From contig BLXT01003865.1 of NCBI GenBank assembly GCA_019648995.1, forward strand, positions 1,020,314 to 1,044,474: 24,161 bases of DNA, given 5' to 3'. The stretch comes from Plakobranchus ocellatus. Taxonomy: Eukaryota > Mollusca > Gastropoda > Plakobranchidae. The notes beneath the pieces are model-generated. The model was not told where the DNA came from. It worked only from the letters and a program-made list of their open reading frames with translations, and did not search any database. A program made the translations under genes and the position numbers. Positions 8,461 to 19,636 of this stretch are shown piece after piece (the first letter of the stretch is position 1; every line of letters begins with the position of its first letter).

Positions 8461-11439
8461 ACTTTTATGACAAAAAAATACGCCAAGTTAAAGTTTTTCA
8501 ACATAAAATAAAATAGATCTATGATTTTTAACCTCACCAGATTCAGGGGTGTAATCTATATGTCATTAAATTTTACAGCCCTCTCGCGCAAGCGAAATGA
8601 GATCTTAGCTACTATTTTTCTCTATAAAAGTCTTTATTTCATTATATTTTTGGGTTGGCTCACTCCTGTTTTCTTATATTTTTGCCTGGCAATTCTGCGT
8701 AGATTTTTATTGCTGCTTATAACGTGGAAAATTTACAGAGTTCAGTTGCATGAAGCAGTTAGCTCAACGGCTATTGTTGGAAGTTGAAAGGTTTTTTGGG
8801 GTTTTTTTTATGGTCTGTGGCCCATGCTAAGAGACTTTATAGAAATGTTTGCAGCAATCATGCTTTTTTTTTAAAGTGGATCTAGTGTTTCAGATGATAA
8901 AACTATCCTAAAATTATCAAAAATATTGCTAGTTTTATGTCTTGCTTCAAGTAAATACTTTTTTTTTATTGTTTCGTATATCTATAAAAAATGTTTGTGA
9001 TTGCCTTGATTTTAAGCTGTATCTATAATATTGCTCTATCCAGTTTTAACACCTCCTGTCCTTTAAGCAGAAAGCGGCTTGCTATTAAAGGAAGAGACTA
9101 CAAATTTATGATCAGCTAATTAGAAATAACTTTTGCACAATCAATTTCCTTCAATTTGATATAGATTTTGTTAAAACAATCTTTCATAGTTATAAAGTTG
9201 TAAGCTGCTTAAGTATAGACTATGAACTTGTATGTGAATAACAAAAATGGCTATGTACAACCATGAAAATTCCTGGGGGACAGAGAGTTTTAATCTGCCG
9301 CAAACCAATGCTTAGATAAACTTGTTACACCAAACAGAGGAAGTGGTTCTAAAACTGCCATGAAGGTAATGCTGCCTAATTGAGGAAACATAGGTTTTTC
9401 AGATTTATGAAGGCAGTCCATTTTCAAAAAATATTTTGCATTTGGGCACAAAATGGCGGACAGTCATCCAGTGGGACCTCTGGAAAAATTTCTAAACTTG
9501 TGGCATGGAAATAACAGGCCATAAAAAACAAATCTCTTGTTCATTCTGTGCTGCTGTCTGTCTGTAGGATCCAACCACCTCTAGCAGTACCAGCTTGTGC
9601 GAGCTTGAGTGAACACAAAATCGAAGAATTTTTAAGTGCCACACAGAGCACAATTTGGTTAGGTTGTGGTTGATGTATGTTGCTTTTATGCCAAAGCAAA
9701 ATTCTAATTCAAGCTTCATTTAAACTTTTTGCCTTTTTTTTTCTGTTTGTTCGGTTTTTCTCACTACCCAATCTTAAACCATTGAAATTGCTTTTGTATT
9801 TTACAGAAATGTGTTCATGTACGAAATGTATTGATATCTTGCATCATGTAATCCACCTAATATAGATCCTAATATAGAATTTTGTGAACTTTTGAAATGA
9901 TTTGCATCTTTCAAGTGTTTTTTTGTTTTTGTTTCTTTTATCATTGCTCTTGTTGTGTAGGGTTTCCTTTTAATTTTAACGTAATTTGTGATCCCAATTA
10001 TTTGTAATTAATTTCACTTCTCAGAACCCATGGAATTGAAATTTTTGTTATTTCTCTCGCTGCTGACAAAATAACTGTGAAGTAAAAAAAATAAGGCATT
10101 GAGTGTACATAAAAAATTCGTAGGTAGATCTTGGCCTTCATGAAGGCATTGGGTTAATGTGAGAGGACAGTTTTATTTATATTAAGACTTAATGTACCTA
10201 ACAGTTCTATGAGGATTTGCATGCAAATAATTATTTCTGTCAGTGTCAGACAAATGCGTAATAAATGTGTAATACTGTCTATAGGTAGATTTCAATATAG
10301 TCTCAGAGAGCTTTCATTTATTTAAGCGGCAGTCCACTTTGTGTAAATTTTCTTGCGAGTTTGATAGGAGTCAAAATCATGAAACTGTAGAATAATATCT
10401 ACACAAAAAATGTACAGCAGTGTATTATGTGTTGAGAATTGCCATAATGAGTTTCATTCCACCTTAATGTTTGTAATGCCTGATGTTTCATTACATCGCA
10501 TAGGAACCTCGGTGCAGTATTATTGCTCTGAAGAACGACAGATGTACCTGACAACAGTTGCTCTCAGTCTGCTTGCCCCACCTTTTTTTACGGGCTAAAG
10601 GTTGAGGGTTGAATTGTTAGTGAGGATAATTTCAAGAGATGCTGTCTTGTCAACTTCAAAATAAATTAACTATTATATCTGGTGCTTGCACCTGTCGTCA
10701 TCATCATGACTGCCAGGTGAGAATTACAGTGAAACCACAGAACCTTTTTATATTTCCCCAAGTTAAAATAATGAAATGTGTAAGGGTTATTAGAACTGCT
10801 TGCAAAACAACATGTTCAAATGCAGATTTGATCATCTGGATAATCTAGATCAAGCTTTTATTTATTATTCAATGTTGCTTTAAAAAAGGCATAGATAAAG
10901 TCCAGTTATTTAAACGTCGCTTTTGTCTGTTTGCATAGTAAATGGCTAAAACAAGCAGTGCAATTGTGGATGAAATGTGCTCCAGGTCTGGCATCTCTCT
11001 CTCAATGACTGTAAACTTACTTGCGATTTTTGCTTTGATCTTTGCAATACATTGATTGTTTAATGTTATGTTACAGCCATAATGTGAATTGTTACTTTTG
11101 GATGTATGAATGTATTTGTACTAACTCTTTTTGTTTTTTTGTTTTTGTTTACAAAAAAAGGGAGACAACAGCATTGCTGTGTGTGAATGCAGCATAACTG
11201 CAGAATGCTGGTCATCAGATTTTCAGCTTACACTGTTAATAGTTTCCCATATAGAGGCAGCAATTCATATGTCATTGATTTTTTTTACTCATTATTTATT
11301 AAAACTGATGCTTTGTCATTTCGGTATGACTTATCCTTTTTTTTTCTTTCAGCTCGTTTATGTTTTGTATTATATGTTGATATTTATCTCAAAAATGCTT
11401 TAGACTGGCTACCATACGACTGCTTTTAGTGTTGCTTTT
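8461..11439. other. Noncoding stretch, T-rich on + strand
   Basis: About 3 kb without a recognisable exon, RNA gene or repeat. Short open frames at 8521-8787, 9492-9719 (- strand), 10410-10598 and 11131-11403 have no conserved motif, unusual composition or splice-site support. TGTACATA at 10104-10111 is a possible Pumilio-type site if this is TAF3 3' UTR. The + strand stays T-rich throughout, as in the TAF3 introns. Confidence 0.5.
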
Positions 11440-11792
11440 AGCGTAGGCCCACACTGGAAGCGACGCGACATGTCATGGCTAACTTGACAGACTGATGTCA
11501 CAGTTACTGTGCGCTACCCACCGACAAGTTAGCCTGATAATTTGCGTAACAAGACTGGCCTCGTGGTTCGCGCGGCAACGGTCAGTAGAGTTATGCGTGG
11601 TCACGTAATGGCAGCCCCCTTTCCCTTATCCGACAGAGCCAGTGACGTAAGACCAGGCTGTAAAACACAAAGGATAGCTCCGACGCTCCGACAAGTTGCC
11701 GACTTGATGTGCGCTCGCAACAAAGAAAGAGAGTATTTCAAAACATGTATTGTTGGACATGTGAACTGCTGCCTCCAGTGTGGGCCTACGCT
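11440..11792. mobile_element. MITE-like element, 353 bp, with ~22-bp terminal inverted repeats
   Basis: The left end AGCGTAGGCCCACACTGGAA and the right end, whose reverse complement is AGCGTAGGCCCACACTGGAG, form a near-perfect inverted repeat. The interior is far more GC- and CpG-rich than its surroundings (GCGACGCGACATG, GGTTCGCGCGGCAACGG). It encodes no recognisable transposase: the open frames at 11542-11970 and 11601-11801 are incidental. Size and structure fit a non-autonomous DNA transposon. I cannot see an unambiguous target-site duplication, so the superfamily and exact outer bases remain open. Confidence 0.7.
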
Positions 11793-12933
11793 CAGGTTCA
11801 CATATTCAACAATGGTTCAGTTAGGCACTGTGTTTACATCAGTAGCTTGTTTGACCATAATAGATTTCATGATAGCTTGGAAGAAACGAAATCTTTTTTT
11901 AAACAGGCAGACAAACAAAACATTTATAAAAGCCCATCTAGATCATCTAATTCCAGACGAATTCCATTGATTTTCTGTATAAAGGAGCTAAATCCACTTA
12001 AATAAGTATTACTATAATCTTTTAAATACTTCCAAAGGTCAGAAACATTTTTAAAATGTGATTTCCAACGATGAGAATTTCATGTTGGCTAGAATTATTT
12101 TACCAACCTAGGTCTCAAGCTTGTCTGCCCTTCCTATGTGTTTTGCTAGGGGATTATAATTGATTGGGTAACTCCACTTTATTTAGAATATTTCTGTTAG
12201 GCCCATCTATCTTGAAACCAGTCCTACAAGTGTTTATATCACATTCACTGTTCAGATCTAAAAATACTTTTAAGTGAAGCTCTTGGGCCACCCAAAAGAA
12301 GAAGCTTATTTATGATAATATTTAATTGATGTGAAATGTCTCAAGTGCTTCATTTGTATTGGTTCCAAGACATAGCTTTATGTATATGGCAGGATTAACG
12401 GTTATGTGTACAAATTTTGATAAGGCTTTAGTTTCATCTCTAAACCAAGCAGTTTTTCCTGTTAGTGTTATTGATGAATATATCATATTATCCTCTGAAA
12501 TTTGTTCTCAACTAGCAGCTTAAATGTAAAGGGGACAGTATGGCTTTCATGTGTTTGGTTACATAAACATTTCTATTTATTCAAAATACTATTTTGTTAA
12601 AATACAATTTTTGTTCCTAAAGACTGCTGTTTTTGCTCTCTCAATTCTTTGTGTTGAGGAATATCATCATTGCTCGTTTCTTGCCCAAACGGATCTAGGC
12701 TATAGTTAAAACCACAAGATTTGCAGTTTTTTCAGTCCCTGATTTAAAGTTGTTATATTCACATCTAACTTAGTTCTTAAATAATTTTTTTATTAAAACA
12801 TGACAACCTCAATTTTGAACAGTCCTGAGGTCAGTCCTGTTGGGCCGGTTGACACATGTGATTTTAACTCTTGAAAACGATTTTCAGATTAAGTTCATTT
12901 TAAAAATATTTTTTGCAACTTTAAACGCATATA
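11793..12933. other. Noncoding stretch between two MITE-like elements
   Basis: AT-rich sequence with no recognised exon, RNA gene or repeat. The open frame at 11709-12005 begins inside the preceding element and runs out of it without any family resemblance. Confidence 0.5.
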
Positions 12934-13727
12934 CAGTAGACCACACCTAAACCGAAAACGGCTGAACTGAAAAAACGGCTCAACCAAAAAGAAATTGAAG
13001 AGCTTTCCATTTTTCCTCTTATTCTTTTTCAGAAAACATGCGGTAAACCGAAAGCATTGGCTGCCTTACTATCGCTAAAGCGAAATAAAAACTACCAGGA
13101 AAGCAGATCAGGCCCAATGTCTGGCTAGGTTTAGGTCCACTGCACTCACCCGCCCTTCCCTTCTCTTCCACCCCCCAATTACGTAGCGGGGCCGCGCCAG
13201 ACACCTCCCTACATGTCTAGGTCCCGTCAGCGCAAAGCTAAGCAAACACTGTTACATCACAGCCGATAATAAAGCCATCTCTCTTGTTGAGAACGTCAGT
13301 ACCGGAAAACTTAGGCGATTATTAAATTGTAAAAGTAGAGGACTTCAGGACCGTAAAAACGTACTTGGGCGATGATGAAAGTGTGAAAGCTTTATCTTTC
13401 TAGATTGTTAACAGGCGCAAGAACCTCTTAACCGAAAGGGAAAGAAAAGGTATAGCTCTATTATTTTAGATTGATAACGGGCGCAAGAACCTCTTAACTG
13501 AAAGGGAAAGAAAAGGGGATAGACAGACAGATAAAAAAGAAAGAAAGATGCATAAATAGGCGTGTGCATTCACATGGTGTTGTGACGGTGGGGTGGATTG
13601 GTTTAAATTAAAAATTCGGGTTACTCTCCCTTACTAATCTAAGTATTTCTTAATTATTTAATGGGCTATGCTTAAACCAAAATAGAAATCATACTCCCTA
13701 GAATTTCGGATTAAACATGTTCCACTG
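12934..13727. mobile_element. pogo/Tigger-like MITE, 794 bp, TA target site
   Basis: The left terminus TA-CAGTAGACCACACCTAAA and right terminus (reverse complement TA-CAGTGGAACATGTTTAAT) are both followed by CCGAAA. They match at 19 of 26 positions including the flanking TA. A TA target duplication and CAGT start are typical of pogo/Tigger-type Tc1/mariner elements. Internally the (T)TAAACCGAAA or TTAACYGAAAG box recurs (near 12949, 13045, 13428, 13494) and once inverted at the right end, resembling repeated transposase-binding sites. A 66-bp unit (TAGATTGTTAACAGGCGCAA, then GAACCTCTTAACCGAAAGGG) is tandemly duplicated at 13401 and 13467. No transposase frame remains, so the element is non-autonomous or decayed. 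Confidence 0.6.
13401..13516 (+). repeat. 66-bp tandem duplication inside the pogo-like element
   Basis: Two copies begin TAGATTGTTAAC at 13401 and TAGATTGATAAC at 13467. Both contain GGCGCAAGAACCTCTTAACY and then GAAAGGGAAAGAAAAGG. The second copy is shorter at its 3' end. The duplication multiplies the TTAACYGAAAG box. Confidence 0.85.
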
Positions 13728-14020
13728 TAAATGTGTAATTGGTATAGTTTGGCCCATAATTAACATTCTGTATCCAATTACCACCACTGTATGTCAGATA
13801 GAATAGAGTTTCTGGATAAATAAATGGTTTAAAATGTTAAAAACATGACCAACACTCGATTAGGCTGGTCTTGAGACGATGTAGAGAATATATGCATGGA
13901 GTGATAGAATACAAAAGAGGCGAAGAAATGGATGTAAAGATTGCAGTGTTGTATGAGTATGTTAGCTTGTGTTGCATCTTGGTTCATTTTATGATCAATT
14001 AAAGCAGCATCAACACTGAA

Positions 14021-14146
14021 TGATAGATATATTTGAAAGCTGATACTGCATATTTTCATGATTGATAGATGTATTTGAAAGCTGATACAGCATGTTTTCA
14101 TGATTGATAGATGTATTTGAAAGCTGATACATAAGTTTTCGTGGGC
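14021..14146 (+). repeat. 42-bp tandem repeat, three copies
   Basis: The unit TGATAGATGTATTTGAAAGC, then TGATACAGCATGTTTTCATGAT, starts at 14021, 14063 and 14105. Copies two and three are nearly identical over the first half; the third diverges after GATACA. This also explains short - strand open frames here with repeated ISFQI-like peptides. Confidence 0.9.
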
Positions 14147-14463
14147 ATCTGTGATAGGTCACTTTCAGTCAATGAGATAAAGAAACAGTTTGGAAAGTGA
14201 CTTTTCAAATGTTTATGCCTTGCATAGTTGTATTTTGCATCGTCTAATGTATGTTTTAGTCTGCTGTAGGATAAAAATTTGCAAACTGATTCCAAGAAGC
14301 CTTTAGGAAATGCTCAAGTATTCATTTAGAGTAATGCAAGTCCCATGGCAATCATCAGAGTTCAATCTATCGTTGAGATGTTGCATAGCCTCGGAGAAAA
14401 TTATTCTTCAGTATGTTTCATCTTTGTATGATATGGGAGCAAGAGATAAGTTTGATTATGTTC

Positions 14464-14665
14464 AAAACATAGGACTAGGAGCAAGTATTGCATCCTCATT
14501 ATGTTGAGGGAACGTAGAGGCAAGAGTGGTACTCTCATTATGTTTGAGAATATAGGAGCAAATGTGGCATTATTTTGTTCAAAGAACATAGGGACATGTC
14601 TGTGGCATTCCTGTTGTATGAAGAAAAAATGGGACCAGGTGTAGCATTCACATTGTTAAAGAAAA
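14464..14665 (+). repeat. Degenerate ~40-bp tandem repeat, about five copies
   Basis: Copies follow the plan AACATAGGAGCAAGTGTGGC, then ATTCTCATTATGTTGAGG, with variants at about 14467, 14512, 14550, 14586 and 14623. Each carries an ATAGG(A)GCA-like element and a (C/T)ATTATGTT-like element. Substitutions and length changes are frequent, so the array is old. Confidence 0.6.
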
Positions 14666-15308
14666 AAAACTAGGCAGAAAGCCAAACTTAATGCCTTCTT
14701 AATCAAATACAGAAATTCTTGGTTTAACCTCAACTCCATAGGTAGACTCATAGTCACAAGTTTACAATTTGAGGGCAATGAAGTCAAAAGAATGTTGCTT
14801 GCATAAATTTGCTAAAACTAAAACTTTTAAAGTCTTGTATTTTTAGATGTTTTCTGCACTTGCTCTGTTGTCTGCTGGTTAAATTGCTTGCTGATACATA
14901 CAAATCTGCTTTTATTTATCCTATGCCAGCTATATTGCCTGAATGAATAAGATGTATTCAGTTTTTCTAGACTGGCTTCTTTAGATAGTTCTACAGTACT
15001 TTTTAAATGGAATCAGAGTAGTCATGTCTGTGTCAAGTTTGCACATTGTGTGTAGTGGCAAATACAATTGAATAAGGCAAAGTTCTTGTTATGTTACAAT
15101 CAATTAGATTTTTAAAAAAACTCTAAGCACTGCCATTCAATATATTTTACAAAATCCATTTTTATCGTTCATGAGCAACTTTTTTTTGGCCTGCTTATTG
15201 ATTCATTTTTTGTCAAATTTACATGCTCCAGCTAATAGTAAATGTAAACATGTGAAAAATGTAATAATTTTGGCTAAAATGTTCGGTTGTTTATTGCATT
15301 AATATTCT
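14666..15308. other. Noncoding stretch, T-rich on + strand
   Basis: No exon, RNA gene or repeat is recognised. The sequence looks like 3' UTR or intergenic DNA on the TAF3 side of the window, ending at the strong AATAAA at 15309. Confidence 0.45.
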
Positions 15309-15314
15309 AATAAA
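15309..15314 (+). terminator. Candidate distal poly(A) signal on the TAF3 strand
   Basis: AATAAA is followed by TGTACATA at 15318-15325 (a TGTA-type upstream element or Pumilio-like site), then a T/GT-rich stretch (TTGTCTTTTAC at about 15347, and TTTCTTTGTGTATGTATTGTG at about 15370-15391). It sits just before the + strand changes from T-rich to A-rich. If used, the TAF3 3' UTR would be about 10 kb. A second AATAAA is at 15581. Confidence 0.35.
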
Positions 15315-15419
15315 TTCTGTACATAGTCCAAGCTCTATAAATGCAGTTGTCTTTTACAATTAACAATAATTTCTTTGTGTATGTATTGTGTTATATATAC
15401 CAATTTTTTAAAAATTAGT

Positions 15420-18400
15420 TTGAAAAAAAGCCTGGTAAATACTAGAGTATAAAAAAACCAGTAAAGATTTCATAATTTTGAGACTGGATACACAATGCTA
15501 ACACGAAAAAGTTGCAGCTTTAAGCAATCTATTTTTTTATGCTCTGGGTTACAGTATGAATTCATAAATATTAATATGGGAATAAAGCCAAGATTTTTTA
15601 CTAAATCGCTTGTTTAAACAGAAACTTAAGTATTCAAACAGAGAAAATTCAGGTCAAATTTAGTGACAGTGAAAAGTACAAAAGAATTTTTCATAAAATA
15701 GATTTCGGAGTGAATATGTCAGATTCCAATAAAATCAAGAATTTCTAAAATCTAAATAGGCCCTAGTGATAATCTTTTCTTAGGCAAGCTTGTGCATACC
15801 ATTGTAGTTTAAGCTTATCTAAAGCAATTTGCAGGGAATGGCCATTCTTCACTAGTTCTACGCTATTAGTATTACATGCGCTAAAAAAAAGGACATGTGC
15901 CATTTTCCTTGAAAATCTTCTTTGGCCTTGCTTTAAATCATGCCATGAAGTGCAAAAATCTAGTTCACAGATCTAGAAGTTAATTTCCTAATCCCAGATT
16001 ACCAAGCAAGCACGAAGACTCTGCTGGTTTTTGTCTCATGAAGGATTTATTGACAAGTTCATTTCCTTACGGGAATAAAAACATCAACTTATCCCGAGTA
16101 TGCCCTCTTCGTTAAATAATTATATAGGATCCCTTTTTCAAAGTTCAATTAAATCAATTTTCCTTTAAAATGAAAATTGAAAAAAAAAATCCTTTTGTGG
16201 CTACATTTTCATATGTTTAACCTAAATAGATAAATCATCACCAAGTGACTTACTGACAAACAAAAGAAGGCACACTAAAAATAATTTTTTAAAAATTCTG
16301 AAACATGCACACACACACAAAAAAAAACAAAAAAACTAGAATCTTCTTGGGTATAATTTAACAAAATTTTTAATTCATGCACACCTCACATATCACATCT
16401 GCCAACAATGTAAAGTAAAGCAATATTGTCACTATAACTTGTCTTATTTAAAATACTGGACTCAATTGTGAGGTAGAAGAGAACATATTTTTGTTCTTGT
16501 GAAAATTTTATCCATTTTGAAGCAAAAAGACAAAAAAGTTAAATTTTTATGAAAACTCAAATTAAAATTAAAATCACAACTTTTTTTCCAGTTAGATTTT
16601 GAGCCTAAGCGGACTGACAATAAAAGATATCAAAATTCTTGGCAGACCTTTGTTAACCTTGAAATAAAAAAAAAGAAGATTACACTCTCACTATGTCTTG
16701 GCATAGATCACTGCAAGTATGAATGACAAAGTTTTCAAAAGGACATGCATTGACATAAGACCATAGATCAGGGCTTTGATGCACTGTTGTTGCAACAAAC
16801 CCCAAAAATTGTATCTTTCAGTCATTCAATAAATATTAGAAAATTTACAGCTTCTTACAGAGACCTAGAAATTGGCAGTTGTGTTGAATATTGTGTCCAC
16901 ATGCGATTGATTAATATATATATAGCTTAATAAGTCTAACTTTAAAAAAGGAAAAAAAAAACGTATAACTCCCATTTAAAGCAAACTATTGCAGTCACAC
17001 ACCGAGTCTTGTGCACAGAAGGAGAATGGAGTAACTGCTTCATTTTCTAAGCATACAATACTGTGAATGTGAGGCTAATTGCCTTCACTTTGCTTTTGAA
17101 AGGTCTCACAAGACCTAGCTACCCAATCAACCTTCTTCGGTATCAGTAATTATAAGTCTCGAGGCTACACATCTTTTGAACCAATTAGTGTTGTTATCAA
17201 AATTTTTTGCTCATCACACAGAAGACCAAATTTTATTTGTTTGCTTTTAAAAATACAAAGCCGTAAGTCGCGATGCTCTGATGACAGTTCATTCATGTAG
17301 GATGGACATAGCAGTGATACATTTTATTTGCCTAGACTGGGAGTCAAACAAGCAACTACTCATGCTTAATCAAATGACTTGCTTCGCCAGCTTATTGTAC
17401 ATACAATTATAGAAGAAACAAAAGGTGAGTAAGTACAGGAGGGAAGCAAAGTATGAACTTGTCGTCTACCAACTCAAGATTTGTTTGCGCATACACAATC
17501 AGGAATGCCCAGGCAATTGGAGACAAGTTTGGAATGGCCCAGTCCAATGGAATAATTTATTATTGCTCGTATTAAAAAGTACATTTTCAGGCTCTTTCAT
17601 TGTCTTTTACAGATTAGGGCATACACTTAGAAAGGACACTTTCAAATGAAGGAAAATGTCGCAAGCACTTTATAACATTTCCAGCAAACAAATCTGAATT
17701 TTACACAAACACAAATACTTGACGCATTCATTCCCATTTCTGTTTTCCTCTCTCTTCATCTTCATCTGTCTCTTGTAACTCTCTCCTTGGATTGATCAGT
17801 CTCTCTCACTCAGAGTGAACATTCACGTTTCACAATCTAAAAATCTACAGATTGCTTTTGATACAAGTTCCCTTCTATTATCCTTCTAGTTTTACTAAAC
17901 ATTAATTTAATATAAAAAAAACACAACAAAACAAAACAAAATTTGAAAGCCCTGTACATTAGTGTTTGGTTTGCACCCCATGAAATTTCAGTTTTAAAAA
18001 AATTATGTTCAAATGAGGCAAAGGGGTGAAGACAACACTGAACCAAAGCAAGCCATCACTCACAATTCACAACTTATATTATTCCTAATGTAATGCTTCT
18101 CCTGGAGACAAGAACTTATGGCAACATTAATGTTGAGTGCTCAATCAATCTGGCCAAGCATTAACACTTAAAAAACTGGAGACATACATTCTTGCATAGG
18201 ATATCACTCAGGTAATCCAGTCCTGAATATTCTCTGTCCAAATGCCACTTCCATTCATTACAAAGAAAATATATTTGTTCCGTTCATAAACTTTGTAAAC
18301 TGGGTAAATAAAATGTCAACAAGACCCAGATCTGTACACCAGGAACTTTTTAAAATGGATTCAGGAAGGAGCAACAATGTTAGTGATCAAGATGGCAGTG

Positions 18401-19519
18401 ATACTGACCTCAATTGTGTGATGCAAGGCTGTATTCAATGACTGTCACTCAAATATAGATCTATATGCAATTTAAGTTGCATTAATGAATTGAGGGCTAA
18501 ATCAAGAGCTAGGCCTGAAAATGTTGATTTACAGAGGGATAGCTAACTAAGTAGAGGGGACTGGCTCTAATCTACAAACAGCTGATAGTTCTAGATCTGG
18601 ACCAAATGATGATTATTCAAACATATTTATAATCAACAACTGAATATTTTTCTAAAAAATTTGACTTTTGTAAAAGGAAAATACACTTATAGAATTATCT
18701 GAAAACAATGGCGGCAATTACAGACTTTTAAGACAGGATTAGGGGGTGGCAAGCCGTCTTTGAGGTGCCAAATGCAGTGCTTTTTAAGAGTTGAAAGCTT
18801 TGAGTGTACATATGTTTACAGTCTTCCATCCCTTCAGTCTTACTGAGGACATGTAAGTAAAAGCATATTGTCTTCACTAGCAGTAAACTAAATCTATCAC
18901 AAGGTTTCTGTCTTAGCCTGTAATTCAGGCAAGCTGGCCTTCCTAAGGGTGGGCTCAACAGTATATCATTGACTTAACTTTTTTTTGGCTCTCAAGGATG
19001 TGCAAGGACTGAATTAAGAGTAAGGCTGTTGATGAAATGATCGATCTCAATACGTTTTCAGAGGAAACAATCCTTGATAACTCTAACTACTTTTCAAAGG
19101 CTTAAAATAGAGCTTGCTTAAAATAAAATGGACTAATCTATTCATCCCAATCTCAAGCGGCCTACATGCAAAACTAGATCTCAAAACTTTTATTTCCTGA
19201 ACTTGATAAAATGAACCACTTAATGTAAGGCAATGAAGAACTAAAGATAAATTTTAAATATGTATAAAATTTTTATGGGAAAGAAAAACTTGGATCCTTG
19301 TCAATACATATTGTCAAAGTTATCAAGTCCCTAGATAAAATGTTAACACTTCAATTTGAACAAGTGTAATTTGTATAAATATCATGACAAAGCAAAGGCT
19401 CAAGTCTAGATCAACAGGGATTGTAAAAAAAAGTCATCAAATCTTTAGTTAAAAAGTCAGAATAAAACTTAATAGAATAGACACGATGATTTTGCAGGCA
19501 CTAAAAGAAGCGGCCGGTG
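15420..19519 (-). other. A-rich noncoding stretch, probable IPO9 3' UTR/flank
   Basis: About 4.1 kb downstream of the IPO9 stop codon on its own strand. The + strand is A-rich here, so the IPO9 sense strand is T-rich, like the IPO9 introns. It has (CA)n and A-runs near 16308-16337 and an (AT)n at about 16914-16922. No exon, RNA gene or dispersed element is recognised, and the open frames at 17425-17649, 17837-18046 and 18728-18958 have no family features. Where the IPO9 transcript ends within it is unknown. Confidence 0.45.
19189..19194 (-). terminator. Candidate poly(A) signal of IPO9
   Basis: TTTATT on the + strand, which is AATAAA on the IPO9 strand, lies about 330 bases after the stop codon. 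Further - strand AATAAA words occur at 17323-17328 and 16046-16051, so longer forms are possible. This is a candidate only; the hexamer is frequent in such AT-rich DNA. Confidence 0.3.
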
Positions 19520-19636
19520 TTAGGTGTTAATGTTGATGGTGTGTAGGACTTGTCTCTCCGACTCGTTATGATGCTGACTGAACATGGAGTAGCACGGCTG
19601 GCTGGACAAGGACTGCAGAAACTCTGTCAAATATGT
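19520..19636 (-). CDS. IPO9: IPO9 last coding exon (C-terminus)
   Basis: On the - strand, the acceptor TTTTTTCCCAATGCCAG is followed by 38 codons and TAA (19520-19522). The peptide begins TYLTEFLQSLSSQPCYSMFS and ends QHHNESERQVLHTININT. It is closely similar to the animal importin-9 C-terminus, where the pattern YLT-(D/E)-FL, QPCY-x-MFS and (N/D)ERxVLxTI is conserved. Importin-9 is a HEAT-repeat beta-karyopherin that carries core histones H2A-H2B, ribosomal proteins and actin into the nucleus, and these residues form its last helices. The exon starts in phase 0, agreeing with the preceding exon. The tail is extended by a few residues (NINT) beyond the usual VLQTIGI-like end. The gene runs towards TAF3, tail to tail. 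Confidence 0.95.
   Translation of the reverse strand, partial: TYLTEFLQSLSSQPCYSMFSQHHNESERQVLHTININT

Noticed and set aside
8755-8790. TTAGCTCAACGG, resembling a tRNA A-box
   Set aside because: No B-box (GGTTCGANTCC-like) at the right distance and no cloverleaf; judged chance.
9492-9719. 75-codon - strand open frame
   Set aside because: No recognisable family, no convincing splice sites around it, and it lies in DNA that otherwise looks noncoding.
11542-11970. 142-codon open frame near the 353-bp MITE
   Set aside because: It starts inside the element and runs through its right end into flanking DNA; no transposase motif or other family resemblance.
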